DNA from: JABDQZ01 sp963801985
GTDB lineage: Bacteria; Pseudomonadota; Gammaproteobacteria; Chromatiales; Chromatiaceae
Length of the DNA stretch: 64,000 bases
Direction of reading: 5' to 3'
Assembly: GCA_963801985.1 (NCBI GenBank)
Contig: CAWDGV010000003.1
Span: 62,001-126,000 of the forward strand
Position 1 is the stretch's first letter, and each line of letters begins with the position of its first letter. Below the pieces are notes generated by a model. It ran no database searches. It was not told where the DNA came from and saw only the letters and a list, made by a program, of their open reading frames with translations. Shown here one piece after another: positions 18,318 through 27,027 of this stretch. The translations under genes and the position numbers were made by a program.

Positions 18318-20543
18318 TTAATCATCGCCATTGATTTTATTCTCATGACATTGCGTACAACTGACCTTGGTTCCCCTGGCAACAGTAATACGCTGATCTT
18401 CACGCTGGCAGAGAGAACCTTTTTCATCCTTGCAGATCCATTCGCGTTCCATGGAAGTACGTGACAGCACGGTACCCTCACCATTTTGGCCATGACAGGT
18501 TTTACACTGGCCGGCGTTTCGTTCTGAAATATCTTCATGCTTTTCATTCCAGTAACGACTACCAACAGGATGCATGCCGTGAGGTCCTTTCAGTGTCAAG
18601 CCAAGGTTCGCATCTGCATGACAGACAGAACATTCAGTCAGAGTACCGGAATGCCCCTGGAGATCTTCAGCCGTCAGGTTATCATTGGCGCCGATCAGAG
18701 GATTTGGCCAGACCGCATGTGTACTGCCATGACAGCCTTCACACATGACACCACCGTGTCCGTTACTTAAACGATACAGGTGTTCATTACCTTCAGCATC
18801 ACGTGTTTCAGCAAAACGTCGATTGGAAGCGATAATCGGCTTGGCTTGCGGGTCGTTTTTCCTGAACGCCTGCAGCAATCGAATACCATCATCAGCCGTA
18901 ATGACGCCCGTATCAGAGGCCATGTTGTTAACAGCATCACCGGTATGACAGGACTGACAACCTGGCTCGTGTGCCCACGGAACACGTTTGCCTGGAGTTG
19001 TCGCTGCATATTGGTTAGCAGAGAAATCATCACCAACCTGGTTCATATTGCCATGGCAGTCCTGGCAGACAATACCCGCACCTGCCATCGCACCGCGCAG
19101 ACACTGGGTACGCTTACCCGGGTGACAGGAATAGCAGGCATCCTGCAGAATATCCTGAACATCACTGCTTGTCATATTCTCGCGCTCAGTACTTTTTGGC
19201 TGGGGCATGTCCGGGAAAAGCCCGGTTTCACCATGATGACCATGCATCGCACGAGACATGGAAATATGGCCAAGCTGGGTTTCGTTTGGCCCCGCCATGT
19301 GCAGGTCAAGCGCAGGAGAATAGTGACAGGATGCACACACAACATTACGCGTCCGATCGAGTGTTGTTTCATACTTCGCATCATGCAGTCTCAGGATGTT
19401 AATCTTGGCTGCATTAACCACTTGCTGGTATAACGAGTTTCCAGGCACTGGTTCAGTTAGATCCCCATTCACTCCCACTTCCACAGGCTCATAGCCTTCA
19501 GCATCGCCATGATCTTCACAAACACCATAGGTCAAAGTTGAGAGTCCACAGATCTCCTGGGAAGCATGGCAAATTTGGCAGTCTGCCTCAGAAGCAACCG
19601 GCAGCACGGTTCTGACTGATGCCAGTTCAGTTGGATTAGCTCCTTTGGAAAGAGCCGTTACCTTCATCAGAGGATAAGGTGCTTCAGGAACCTGAAAATT
19701 GCCATTGGCATCCAAAACAGGATCAGCTGCCGGCAAAATGGGAATACCTTCGGCAGCAAATCGTTTCAAACCCCTGGCTTCATAGCCAAAAGGAAAGTCT
19801 GAAAAGAAAGCCATGTCATTAATGTATTTCAAAAATGGCTGTTCAACATTATCCGTACCAGGCATAGCCTGATCTAACAGCCCAACATCCTCTGGCAGGC
19901 CAGGAGCACCATAGGTAGTGAGGCCCTCTGTCCAGAAGTTGGACTTGAAAACACCATTGATATTCCGGCTTGTTGTTGTAATCGTACCGTCAGGACTGGG
20001 AGCTGCCTTGTAGACAAGATCAACCTGCGTGTTATCCATGATTTCGGGACTGGCACCTTTTTTAATGACTTGCCCATGGACAACATTAAACGGTGGCAGG
20101 ATAGAAAAAACCTGGTAATCCAGGTCCGCACAATGCATACCCAGGTCATTGATTGCCAGGGAGACATAATCACCAGATGGAGTACTGCCACCACCAGAAC
20201 CAGAATCCGAATTACAATACTGGCTGGCATTCTTGACCGTTCTGGTGACTACAAATCCATCTGCAACTGCCTGAACCTTGCAGGGTGGAGCCGTCATTTT
20301 CAGCTTAATGCGCCACTTACCCTCACGGTTACTGATGACCTGTTTTATCACGGATAAATCATCACCATTTTTTATTACCACACTGCTTCCCCTGGGCGCC
20401 GTGCCTTTCACCACCAGCAAAGAATCACCGGCTTCCCATTTTGCAGCTTCAATTTTCAACTCATAACTGTCTTCAGCCTGAGCTGGCTGCAAACCAGCAA
20501 AGAAAATGACCAGGAAAATATTCAGAACCTTTTTAATTGTCAT
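18318..20543 (-). CDS. Periplasmic nine-haem cytochrome c with N-terminal Ig-like domain
   Basis: The 741-residue exported protein has a signal peptide (ending LQPAQA), a beta-sandwich-like segment (about 25-110) and a Gly/Ser-rich linker. A conserved block follows (SLAINDLGMHCADLDYQVFSILPPFNVVHGQV in outline). Nine CxxCH haem sites come next: CQICH, CASCH, CYSCH, CQDCH, CQSCH, CEGCH, CSVCH, CKTCH and CTQCH. The first two are well separated and the last seven are closely spaced. Nothing marks it as nitrite, hydroxylamine or tetrathionate reductase, and I do not assign a substrate. It is near fccAB but separately transcribed (own GGAGGG ribosome site and terminator). It could be an electron sink or a reductase of a sulfur or metal compound. 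Confidence 0.85.
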   Translation of the reverse strand: MTIKKVLNIFLVIFFAGLQPAQAEDSYELKIEAAKWEAGDSLLVVKGTAPRGSSVVIKNGDDLSVIKQVISNREGKWRIKLKMTAPPCKVQAVADGFVVTRTVKNASQYCNSDSGSGGGSTPSGDYVSLAINDLGMHCADLDYQVFSILPPFNVVHGQVIKKGASPEIMDNTQVDLVYKAAPSPDGTITTTSRNINGVFKSNFWTEGLTTYGAPGLPEDVGLLDQAMPGTDNVEQPFLKYINDMAFFSDFPFGYEARGLKRFAAEGIPILPAADPVLDANGNFQVPEAPYPLMKVTALSKGANPTELASVRTVLPVASEADCQICHASQEICGLSTLTYGVCEDHGDAEGYEPVEVGVNGDLTEPVPGNSLYQQVVNAAKINILRLHDAKYETTLDRTRNVVCASCHYSPALDLHMAGPNETQLGHISMSRAMHGHHGETGLFPDMPQPKSTERENMTSSDVQDILQDACYSCHPGKRTQCLRGAMAGAGIVCQDCHGNMNQVGDDFSANQYAATTPGKRVPWAHEPGCQSCHTGDAVNNMASDTGVITADDGIRLLQAFRKNDPQAKPIIASNRRFAETRDAEGNEHLYRLSNGHGGVMCEGCHGSTHAVWPNPLIGANDNLTAEDLQGHSGTLTECSVCHADANLGLTLKGPHGMHPVGSRYWNEKHEDISERNAGQCKTCHGQNGEGTVLSRTSMEREWICKDEKGSLCQREDQRITVARGTKVSCTQCHENKINGDD

Positions 20544-20788
20544 GACGTGCCCTCCACACCAGGAATGATATTAAAATGGTATTTTTTCCCACTTTAATAA
20601 ACACAATAATAGTGTGATTATTTCCCACGTCAAGAGCTTTAAATGTGACAGGCGACACAAAAATGAAATAAACGGTTTTTAACCGGGAACTTTTACAGGT
20701 TGCGCTTGAATACCGGGCGACCAGCCCAGCTGATTTTGTACATATCACCTACGGCAAGGCATCCAACATAGTTGCAGCCTGTTTTTCA

Positions 20789-22157
20789 TCAATCATGTTC
20801 TGGCGCTTCAGGGAGTTCCGGTGCTTCGTACTCAGGCAACTCTGGCGCTTCGTATTCTGGAGCCTCCGGCAGTTCTGGTGCTTCGTATTCTGGCACTTCA
20901 GGTAACTCCGGTGACTTCATACTCAGGTAACTCCGGTGCTTCATACTCCGGAGCCTCCGGCAGCTCCGGTACCTCATACTCTGGCGCCTCGGGTAACTCC
21001 GGCGCTTCGTATTCCTCTATTTCTGGCGACTCATACTCGGTTGCTTCGTATTCCTCTACTTCTGGCGAGTCAAACTCGGGTACCTCATATTCTTCTTCAG
21101 GAAGCTCTAAGCTTCGTGCTCTTGCTCTTCAGGCTGCTCATTTTCTTGGAATTGCTCCAATTCAACTTCACCCTTGTCCTCATATGGGTCTTGCCTTCTC
21201 AACAGGCTTTTCGAAATCAATGACCTCATAACCCGCACGCTCGTAAAGCTCTTCATGCTCCAGAACATCCAAATCGATAATGTCAGGCCGTCCCTCACGG
21301 TTATCTATAACAACGTGAACAAGATCACCGCTTTCGACATTCATTTCCCCGCCCGAAGATTTGCCATCCAGCACAATATTTGGCCAGTCAACAAGCCGGA
21401 TTCCTTCAGCATCTACTTTTTCGACAATACCCTGAACAGATGCCAGCCCGTCAACAAGCTCGACAGCCTGAACTCTGCGTTCATAGGGTGACACTACTTC
21501 GCCCTGCTGCTCCAGGCGGGTTACAATGATTTCACCCAGCGGACCTCTTAAACCACTCACCCTCACCGTATCCCCGCGCGACAATTGCGATAAGTGCAGA
21601 CCTGCAGCCCGCTCACTGACCTTCAATCGATGCCCCATGATTTCGGCCACACCATTGACTCTATCGATTGCAGAAACCTGGCCAACCGCTTCATACCTGA
21701 CATCCATTTCGATGGCACTCAATCTTCCTGCAAACTGCTGAGCTTCAACCGTTACCACCTGACCCACGCGCAGGATACTGATATCGGATGGCTTGCCATC
21801 AATGGCAATACGCGTGTTCTGATCAAAATAAATTTCCAGACCATTAACACAGATACTGGCAAAACCTGTCACCACCCCGACGACGGTGACATTGCCAGAT
21901 AACACGGGCATTCCGGTTCCACCCATGCCTTCTGAATGCCCGGTTCCACCAATACCATCCCGCCAGTCAGAACGCCCGGTTCCTCCCAGGCCCTCCTGCC
22001 TGACCGGTTTTTTACCGGTGCCTCCGATACCCTCGCTCAACCCATCAAGGTGCGGTAAAGCACAGGGGTTTGCTGCGTAAACGGGTGTCATCAACAGTTG
22101 AAAAATAAAACCCATTAGAATCAGGATGCTGATGCTGTTAACCCTGGGCTTCATCAT
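20789..22157 (-). CDS. Exported DUF5666-like protein with GIGGTG repeats and acidic Y-E-A-P-E-L-P-E tail (three apparent frameshifts)
   Basis: After a signal peptide (ending TPVYAA) come four GxGGTG repeats (residues about 42-82). Then come beta-rich modules of about 65 residues (VTGFASICVNGLEIYFDQNTRI..., VGQVVTVEAQ...) that resemble tandem DUF5666 domains. The main frame stops at 21180. One-base shifts near 21189, 21110 and 20920 join it to a tail of about 130 acidic residues built on the unit EYEAPELPEAP, ending EAPEHD at 20789. The full protein would be about 455 residues. The gene overlaps the DUF6502-like gene by 4 bp (ATGA), so the two are translationally coupled. The function is unknown; surface or envelope location is inferred from the signal peptide. 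Confidence 0.72.
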
Positions 22158-22993
22158 GATTTATCTGAATCCGCCTGTTTCACCGGCGCATGGTAGACAT
22201 AGACACCAACAGTTAACTGGTGTTGCTTAGCTGCTTTTTTATTGCTTTCCTTTTTGGCGGTCTGGTTGACCTTTTTCAGGTAACTCATTGCCTCTTTACC
22301 TGCAGCAATAGATAAATGCTCAACCACTTCAACAGGAATACTGTCATAGTGGACCATGCGATCAAAAAATGGATGTTCATCGCCCTGAACATTACAGATC
22401 GCGGCATTCAGATGGCTGGTAATCCCCCTCTCCAGGTAATACAGGCTTTCCTCAATCCCTTCTTTAGGGATAAAGGCCTCGGTTTTGAGATGCACGTAGT
22501 CATCAATAACTTCTACAACCTCGGACCGCACCAATTCATCCAGAACAGCCCGGGGTCGCACATCCTTGCTGACAGATTCAGCCAGCAATTCAAAGCTTTT
22601 CATTCCTTTTCGAGGTGAAAGCTTGGGCAACAAGAGCGGTTTTTTATTTTTATCCAGCCATTTTCTTTCGGTCATCCAGACATTGATGATCTGGCTGCCC
22701 AGGGAAACGGCTTTGGGCGTAATCTCTTCAGGATATTCCGTGTTGCGCAAACGCCTGACATCCTTGCGATGCACCCCGGTTAATACACTGATACGACTAT
22801 CGGTGGTAGCTTTGCCCTTAACCGGAAAATCCTCAATGGCCACATCAACCAGCACCTGTTTCACCATTTCCTGAATGGCAGGCAAAGTCACGCCATTAGC
22901 CAGTAAAAACCTGGCTAGTGGCTTGAATATTCGCCGGGTTACCGACAATACCAGGGAAGAACTTTTAGTGACCTGCTGATCCATATCCGGCAA
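22154..22993 (-). CDS. DUF6502-like protein
   Basis: This 279-residue soluble protein has no signal peptide. It starts with a helical N-terminus (RRIFKPLARFLLANGVTLPAIQEMVKQVLVDVA). A segment then reads like a helix-turn-helix or winged helix (SRISVLTGVHRKDVRRLRN, about residues 66-84), followed by a mixed C-terminal region. It resembles proteins annotated DUF6502, which I recall being found next to DUF5666 proteins; this is from memory and should be checked. The ATGA overlap with the downstream exported repeat protein supports a functional pair, possibly regulator and target. The HTH reading is inference. Confidence 0.65.
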   Translation of the reverse strand: MPDMDQQVTKSSSLVLSVTRRIFKPLARFLLANGVTLPAIQEMVKQVLVDVAIEDFPVKGKATTDSRISVLTGVHRKDVRRLRNTEYPEEITPKAVSLGSQIINVWMTERKWLDKNKKPLLLPKLSPRKGMKSFELLAESVSKDVRPRAVLDELVRSEVVEVIDDYVHLKTEAFIPKEGIEESLYYLERGITSHLNAAICNVQGDEHPFFDRMVHYDSIPVEVVEHLSIAAGKEAMSYLKKVNQTAKKESNKKAAKQHQLTVGVYVYHAPVKQADSDKS

Positions 22994-23035
22994 AGTCTAG
23001 CAAATGTGGGATATTTTTACATTTAATTAAGGCAC

Positions 23036-23068
23036 AAAAACCCGCTGCCATGGTTTAGCTGGCAGCGG
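23036..23068 (-). terminator. Intrinsic terminator after amt
   Basis: On the minus strand CCGCTGCCA and TGGCAGCGG pair perfectly around a 9-nt loop and are followed by GTTTTT. It lies about 59 bp past the amt stop codon and before the DUF6502-like gene. Confidence 0.9.
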
Positions 23069-23126
23069 ATTAATTTTATTATTGAGCCAAAGTCGCTGGA
23101 ATATCCAGGCGAAAAATCAGGCCCGT

Positions 23127-24431
23127 CTAGATGTTGTCATAGCCGCGTTCATCATGCAGCACGACATCAAGGCCTTCAATTTCCTCTTCATCACCAACAC
23201 GCAGCGATACAAATACTGAAACAATTTTAAGAATAACCCAGGTCATGACCGCAGTGAAAACAATGGTTGCCGCCACACCGACAAACTGCACCCACATTTG
23301 CTGGCCCATGGTTTCAATGCCATCTGCAAACCCAAACCCACTGAATACCCCCAGGCTGGTGGCAGAAAATACGCCCGCCAGCAGGGTACCGAGAATACCG
23401 CCTACACCGTGAACCGGAAAAACATCCAGCGAATCATCGATTTTCAGCACCCGCTTGATGTACATCGTGGCTGAGAAACACACAGAACCTGCCAACAGGC
23501 CAATAATCAAGGCTCCGCCAGGACCAACAAAACCGGATGCCGGGGTTATGGTACCCAGGCCCGCAACCATACCGGTGACCACACCCAATGCACTGGGTTT
23601 ACCGTGTTTTTTCCATTCAATCATCATCCAGGTAAACGCACCGGTGGCCGCAGAAATATGCGTCACCAGCATCGCCATGGCGGCATCCCCATTGGCGGCC
23701 AAAGCACTACCACCGTTAAAACCGAACCAGCCTACCCATAACATGCCAGCTCCCGTCACGGTCATGGTCATGTTATGCGGCATCATTGCTGTCTGAGGGA
23801 AACCGCGACGTGGCCCCAGCACAATTGCAGTAACCAAAGCCGCGACACCCGCTGTTATATGCACCACTGTTCCACCGGCAAAATCGTACAAGCCCATTTC
23901 GCCCAGCCAGCCACCGCCCCATACCCAGTGGGTCACAGGCACGTAAACCAGGATCAACCAGATGGCACTGAACAGCAACATCGCCGAAAAGCGCATACGC
24001 TCGGCAAAACCACCAACAATCAATGCCGGGGTAATAATGGCAAAAGTCATCTGAAACAACATAAACAGGCTTTCCGGGATATCGCCTGAAAGTGTTTCCT
24101 TACCGATTCCGGCCATCATGACTTTACTGAAGTCGCCAATCCAGGCATTACCTTCACCAAATGCCAGGCTGTAACCCATGATCAGCCACAATATGCTGGC
24201 TATGGCGGATACCGAAAAACATTGCATCAATACAGACAGAACGTTCTTGCTGCGAACCAGGCCTGCATAAAATAATGCCAGGCCGGGTAAGGTCATGAAA
24301 AGAACCAGGGCAGTGGAAGTCAGGATCCAGGCCGTATTGGCGCCATCCAGGTCACCTTCAGCAGCCACAACCCAGCCGGATAGAGAAAAAAGCGCAAAAA
24401 AACGTAACAGGAAAATCATTTTATTAACCAT
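23127..24431 (-). CDS. amt: Ammonium transporter (Amt/MEP/Rh family)
   Basis: This inner-membrane trimeric channel for ammonium has 434 residues and a cleavable-looking N-terminal segment (ending GWVVAA). Eleven membrane helices follow. Family signatures are visible (FYAGLVRSKNVLSVLMQC, GGFAERMRFSAML, DFAGGTVVHITAGVAALV, MLWVGWFGFNGGSAL, HGVGGILGTLLAGVF), including the twin-His pore residues in THW/VHGVGG-type contexts. The tail ends GLDVVLHDERGYDN, a P-II-interacting C-terminus. No glnK lies beside it, which is unusual since amt is often paired with it. The start could also be the Met at residue 5. Confidence 0.95.
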   Translation of the reverse strand: MVNKMIFLLRFFALFSLSGWVVAAEGDLDGANTAWILTSTALVLFMTLPGLALFYAGLVRSKNVLSVLMQCFSVSAIASILWLIMGYSLAFGEGNAWIGDFSKVMMAGIGKETLSGDIPESLFMLFQMTFAIITPALIVGGFAERMRFSAMLLFSAIWLILVYVPVTHWVWGGGWLGEMGLYDFAGGTVVHITAGVAALVTAIVLGPRRGFPQTAMMPHNMTMTVTGAGMLWVGWFGFNGGSALAANGDAAMAMLVTHISAATGAFTWMMIEWKKHGKPSALGVVTGMVAGLGTITPASGFVGPGGALIIGLLAGSVCFSATMYIKRVLKIDDSLDVFPVHGVGGILGTLLAGVFSATSLGVFSGFGFADGIETMGQQMWVQFVGVAATIVFTAVMTWVILKIVSVFVSLRVGDEEEIEGLDVVLHDERGYDNI

Positions 24432-24459
24432 TATTTATTTACAAGTTTTGAACAAAAAA

Positions 24460-25641
24460 TCAGTAGCGGATCCCAACCTTAGCCGAGGCGGCCTTGGCAG
24501 TGTCAACCGCGGTCTCCACATCCATCGCTCTTGCCAGTACAACACCCATGCGACGCTGACCTTTCACTTCCGGCTTTCCAAACAGGCGAACCTGCACATC
24601 AGGCTGCCGCATGACGGCATCAAGCCCGGTGTACTGCAGAGAGTTGGAATTACCGTTTGCCAGGATCACGCTGGAAGCGGATGGGCCATGAAAATGAATA
24701 TTGGGAACCGGCAAGCCGAGAATCGCCCTGGCATGCAATGCAAACTGTGACAGATCCTGGGAAATCATGGTGACCATGCCGGTATCATGCGGACGGGGCG
24801 AGACTTCGCTGAAAATAACATCATCACCCTTGATGAACAGTTCAACACCAAAAATGCCGCGCCCACCCAGCTCAGCGGTCACTTTGCCGGCAATATCCCG
24901 TGCTTTTTGCAGCGCAACTGCAGACATTGGCTGCGGCTGCCAGGACTGGCGATAATCACCATCCACCTGCACATGGCCAATGGGCTCACAAAAGCTGGTG
25001 CCCGCAATATGCCTGACTGTCAGCTGGGTGATTTCATAATCGAAGTCGACAAAGCCCTCTACAATCACCTTGCCGGCCCCTGCACGTCCACCTTCCTGCG
25101 CATACTCCCATGCCCGATCAATTTCAGATGCATACCGGACTGTGCTTTGACCTTTTCCGGAAGAACTCATAATGGGTTTAATCACGCAGGGAATACCGAC
25201 CTCGTCAATCGCCTGGTCAAATTCCTCACGCGTGGTGGCAAAACGGTATTCTGAAGTCTTAATACCCAGGTCTTCGGCTACCAGCCTGCGAATTCCCTCG
25301 CGGTTCATGGTTAGCCTGGCCGCTCGTGCCGTGGGAATGACCTGAAATCCTTCCTGCTCGAGTTCAACCAGTGTATCAGTGGCAATCGCTTCGATTTCAG
25401 GAACAATGTAATCCGGCTTTTCCTGCTCAATAACCTGGCGCAGGGCCTGACCGTCAAGCATGGAAATCACATGACTGCGGTGGGCAACCTGCATGGCAGG
25501 TGCATTGGCATAACGGTCCACAACGATCACCTCAACACCATAGCGTTGCAGCTCGATCACAACTTCCTTGCCCAGTTCGCCACCACCACAAAGCAGGACC
25601 CTGGTAGCAGTTGTAGACAACGGAGTTCCTATTGCTGGCAT
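24460..25641 (-). CDS. purT: Formate-dependent phosphoribosylglycinamide formyltransferase 2
   Basis: PurT formylates GAR with formate and ATP in purine synthesis. It is an ATP-grasp enzyme of 393 residues. An N-terminal pre-ATP-grasp fold (VLLCGGGELGKEVVIELQRYG) leads into the ATP-grasp core (VIKPIMSSSGKGQS, EGFVDFDYEITQLTVR, GRGIFGVELFIKGDDVIFSEVSPRPHDTGMVT). The ATG at 25641 with GGGAG upstream is preferred; the longer open frame runs through the terminator hairpin at 25660-25714 and is not conserved-looking. Confidence 0.95.
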   Translation of the reverse strand: MPAIGTPLSTTATRVLLCGGGELGKEVVIELQRYGVEVIVVDRYANAPAMQVAHRSHVISMLDGQALRQVIEQEKPDYIVPEIEAIATDTLVELEQEGFQVIPTARAARLTMNREGIRRLVAEDLGIKTSEYRFATTREEFDQAIDEVGIPCVIKPIMSSSGKGQSTVRYASEIDRAWEYAQEGGRAGAGKVIVEGFVDFDYEITQLTVRHIAGTSFCEPIGHVQVDGDYRQSWQPQPMSAVALQKARDIAGKVTAELGGRGIFGVELFIKGDDVIFSEVSPRPHDTGMVTMISQDLSQFALHARAILGLPVPNIHFHGPSASSVILANGNSNSLQYTGLDAVMRQPDVQVRLFGKPEVKGQRRMGVVLARAMDVETAVDTAKAASAKVGIRY

Positions 25642-25659
25642 ATCACGACTCCCAGAATT

Positions 25660-25714
25660 GAAAAAGCCCCGTGGATCAACCATATATACCTGGCCGATCA
25701 CACGGGGCTTTTCC
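25660..25714 (-). terminator. Strong hairpin between adk and purT
   Basis: On the minus strand GAAAAGCCCCGTG (then T-GATC) pairs with GATC-CACGGGGCTTTTTC around an 18-nt loop. It is an intrinsic terminator for adk, and because purT starts only 19 bp later it may also act as a leader attenuator for purT. Confidence 0.8.
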
Positions 25715-25738
25715 TAGATCATTGGCAGCAAACTAAGA

Positions 25739-26380
25739 TTAAGCGCCAATTTTTTCCTTGATGGCGTCAACAACAGCATCACTGGAAGTCGCATTAATAT
25801 CAATCAACATTCCTTCGCCTTCATAGAAGCCTACCAGTGGCGCAGTCTGTTCGTTAAAAACGTCCAGACGTTTGGAGATAGCTTCCTCAGTCTCATCATC
25901 ACGCTGTACCACGGCTCCGCCACAGGCATCACAAACACCTTCAGCTTTAGGTGGGTTGCTTTTCACGTTGTAGATTGCACCACAATCAACACAGGTACGA
26001 CGCGTAGTCAGACGATCGAGAATAACGTCACGCGGAACATTCAGGTTAACTGCACCATCCAGTTCAATTCCCAGTTTTTCCAGCAGCACTTTCAGCGCTT
26101 CAGCCTGGGGAATTGTGCGGGGAAAACCATCCAGCAGGAAACCAGCTTTACAGTCATCTTCGAGCAGGCGCTCGCCCATGATACCCATGATCAGGTCATC
26201 AGAAACCAGTTCACCGGCTGTCATCGCAGCTTCAGCTTTTTTACCCAGTTCCGTACCGGCTTTAACAGCAGCACGCAGGATATCACCTGTAGAAATCTGG
26301 ACAGAACCGTCCATTTTGGTCAGAAGTTTTGCAACAGTACCTTTTCCGGCACCTGGCGCACCTAAAAGAATCAAACGCAT
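25739..26380 (-). CDS. adk: Adenylate kinase with zinc-type LID
   Basis: Adk interconverts ATP, AMP and ADP. It has 213 residues with a P-loop (LLGAPGAGKGT), the AMP-binding DGFPRT, and a LID carrying four Cys (C-x2-C ... C-x2-C in RTCVDCGAIYNV and GVCDACGG). Enterobacterial Adk has His/Ser/Asp/Thr here instead; the four-Cys LID is the zinc-binding form. It is monocistronic with the hairpin at 25660-25714. Confidence 0.96.
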   Translation of the reverse strand: MRLILLGAPGAGKGTVAKLLTKMDGSVQISTGDILRAAVKAGTELGKKAEAAMTAGELVSDDLIMGIMGERLLEDDCKAGFLLDGFPRTIPQAEALKVLLEKLGIELDGAVNLNVPRDVILDRLTTRRTCVDCGAIYNVKSNPPKAEGVCDACGGAVVQRDDETEEAISKRLDVFNEQTAPLVGFYEGEGMLIDINATSSDAVVDAIKEKIGA

Positions 26381-26576
26381 GACATATACCCTATCTTGAA
26401 AAAATTTCGGTGCGCGACTTTAACATTAAGTTAGGCACGAGGAAATATATTGCATTACATATTCAGCCATAAGTTAAACAAATACCTCCTGCACAGATAT
26501 TTATCCACAACAAAATATCTTTAACCTGGCAGATTTTCATTGTCGTTCAAGCCTGTTTAACGGGATAATAATCATC

Positions 26577-26993
26577 ATGAACATCAGTACAGAAACCCGG
26601 ACTTATTTCCTGCCTGAAAAAGTAGCCGAACAGGCCTCCGTCGTGCATGCCAGCTGTTACCGGCTGTCACTCAGCATGTTAAGACGCGCCGAACACGAAC
26701 CGGTCGCGGTACCCGTCGACAACCTGCACTTCACCGGCCTGATTACCGATTCGGAAATTCATTTCGCCGATAACAGTGATATGCAGATCAAGATCTCCTG
26801 GCATCTTCACCTGGCAGAAGCACGTGACGTCAACGATCAACACATTCCAATGAAAGTGATTTTTTATGACCAGGGCCTGGAACAATTGCAACAGCGTCTT
26901 ACCGGCGAATATTACAAGGCACTGATGCTGATGGATGAGAACTACCGGGACAGCCTGATTCCATCTGGCAATAGCCAGATCGTCTCACTCTGA
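26577..26993 (+). CDS. Conserved-looking hypothetical protein (138 aa)
   Basis: I do not recognise this protein. It is a 138-residue soluble chain with no signal peptide or membrane segment. It has a helical N-terminal part (EKVAEQASVVHASCYRLSLSMLRRAEHE), a central beta-rich part (NLHFTGLITDSEIHFADNSDMQIKISWHLHL) and a C-terminal helical part (DQGLEQLQQRLTGEYYKALMLMDENYRD). It stands alone between adk (divergent) and a hybrid kinase (convergent). Codon use looks like its neighbours. A small hairpin (GGGCT...AGCCC, about 27009-27025) lies in the convergent gap. Confidence 0.6.
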   Translation: MNISTETRTYFLPEKVAEQASVVHASCYRLSLSMLRRAEHEPVAVPVDNLHFTGLITDSEIHFADNSDMQIKISWHLHLAEARDVNDQHIPMKVIFYDQGLEQLQQRLTGEYYKALMLMDENYRDSLIPSGNSQIVSL

Positions 26994-27027
26994 GAAAAGT
27001 TGAAAACCGGGCTAACTTATAGCCCCA

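Noticed and set aside
18780..19433. 217-codon plus-strand open frame inside the nine-haem cytochrome
   Set aside because: Antisense shadow of a gene with nine CxxCH motifs.
20821..21231. Plus-strand Ser/Gly/Tyr-rich open frame (136 codons) resembling a repeat protein
   Set aside because: Arises from the complement of the acidic E-P-Y repeat; the minus frame joins the exported protein and ends properly.
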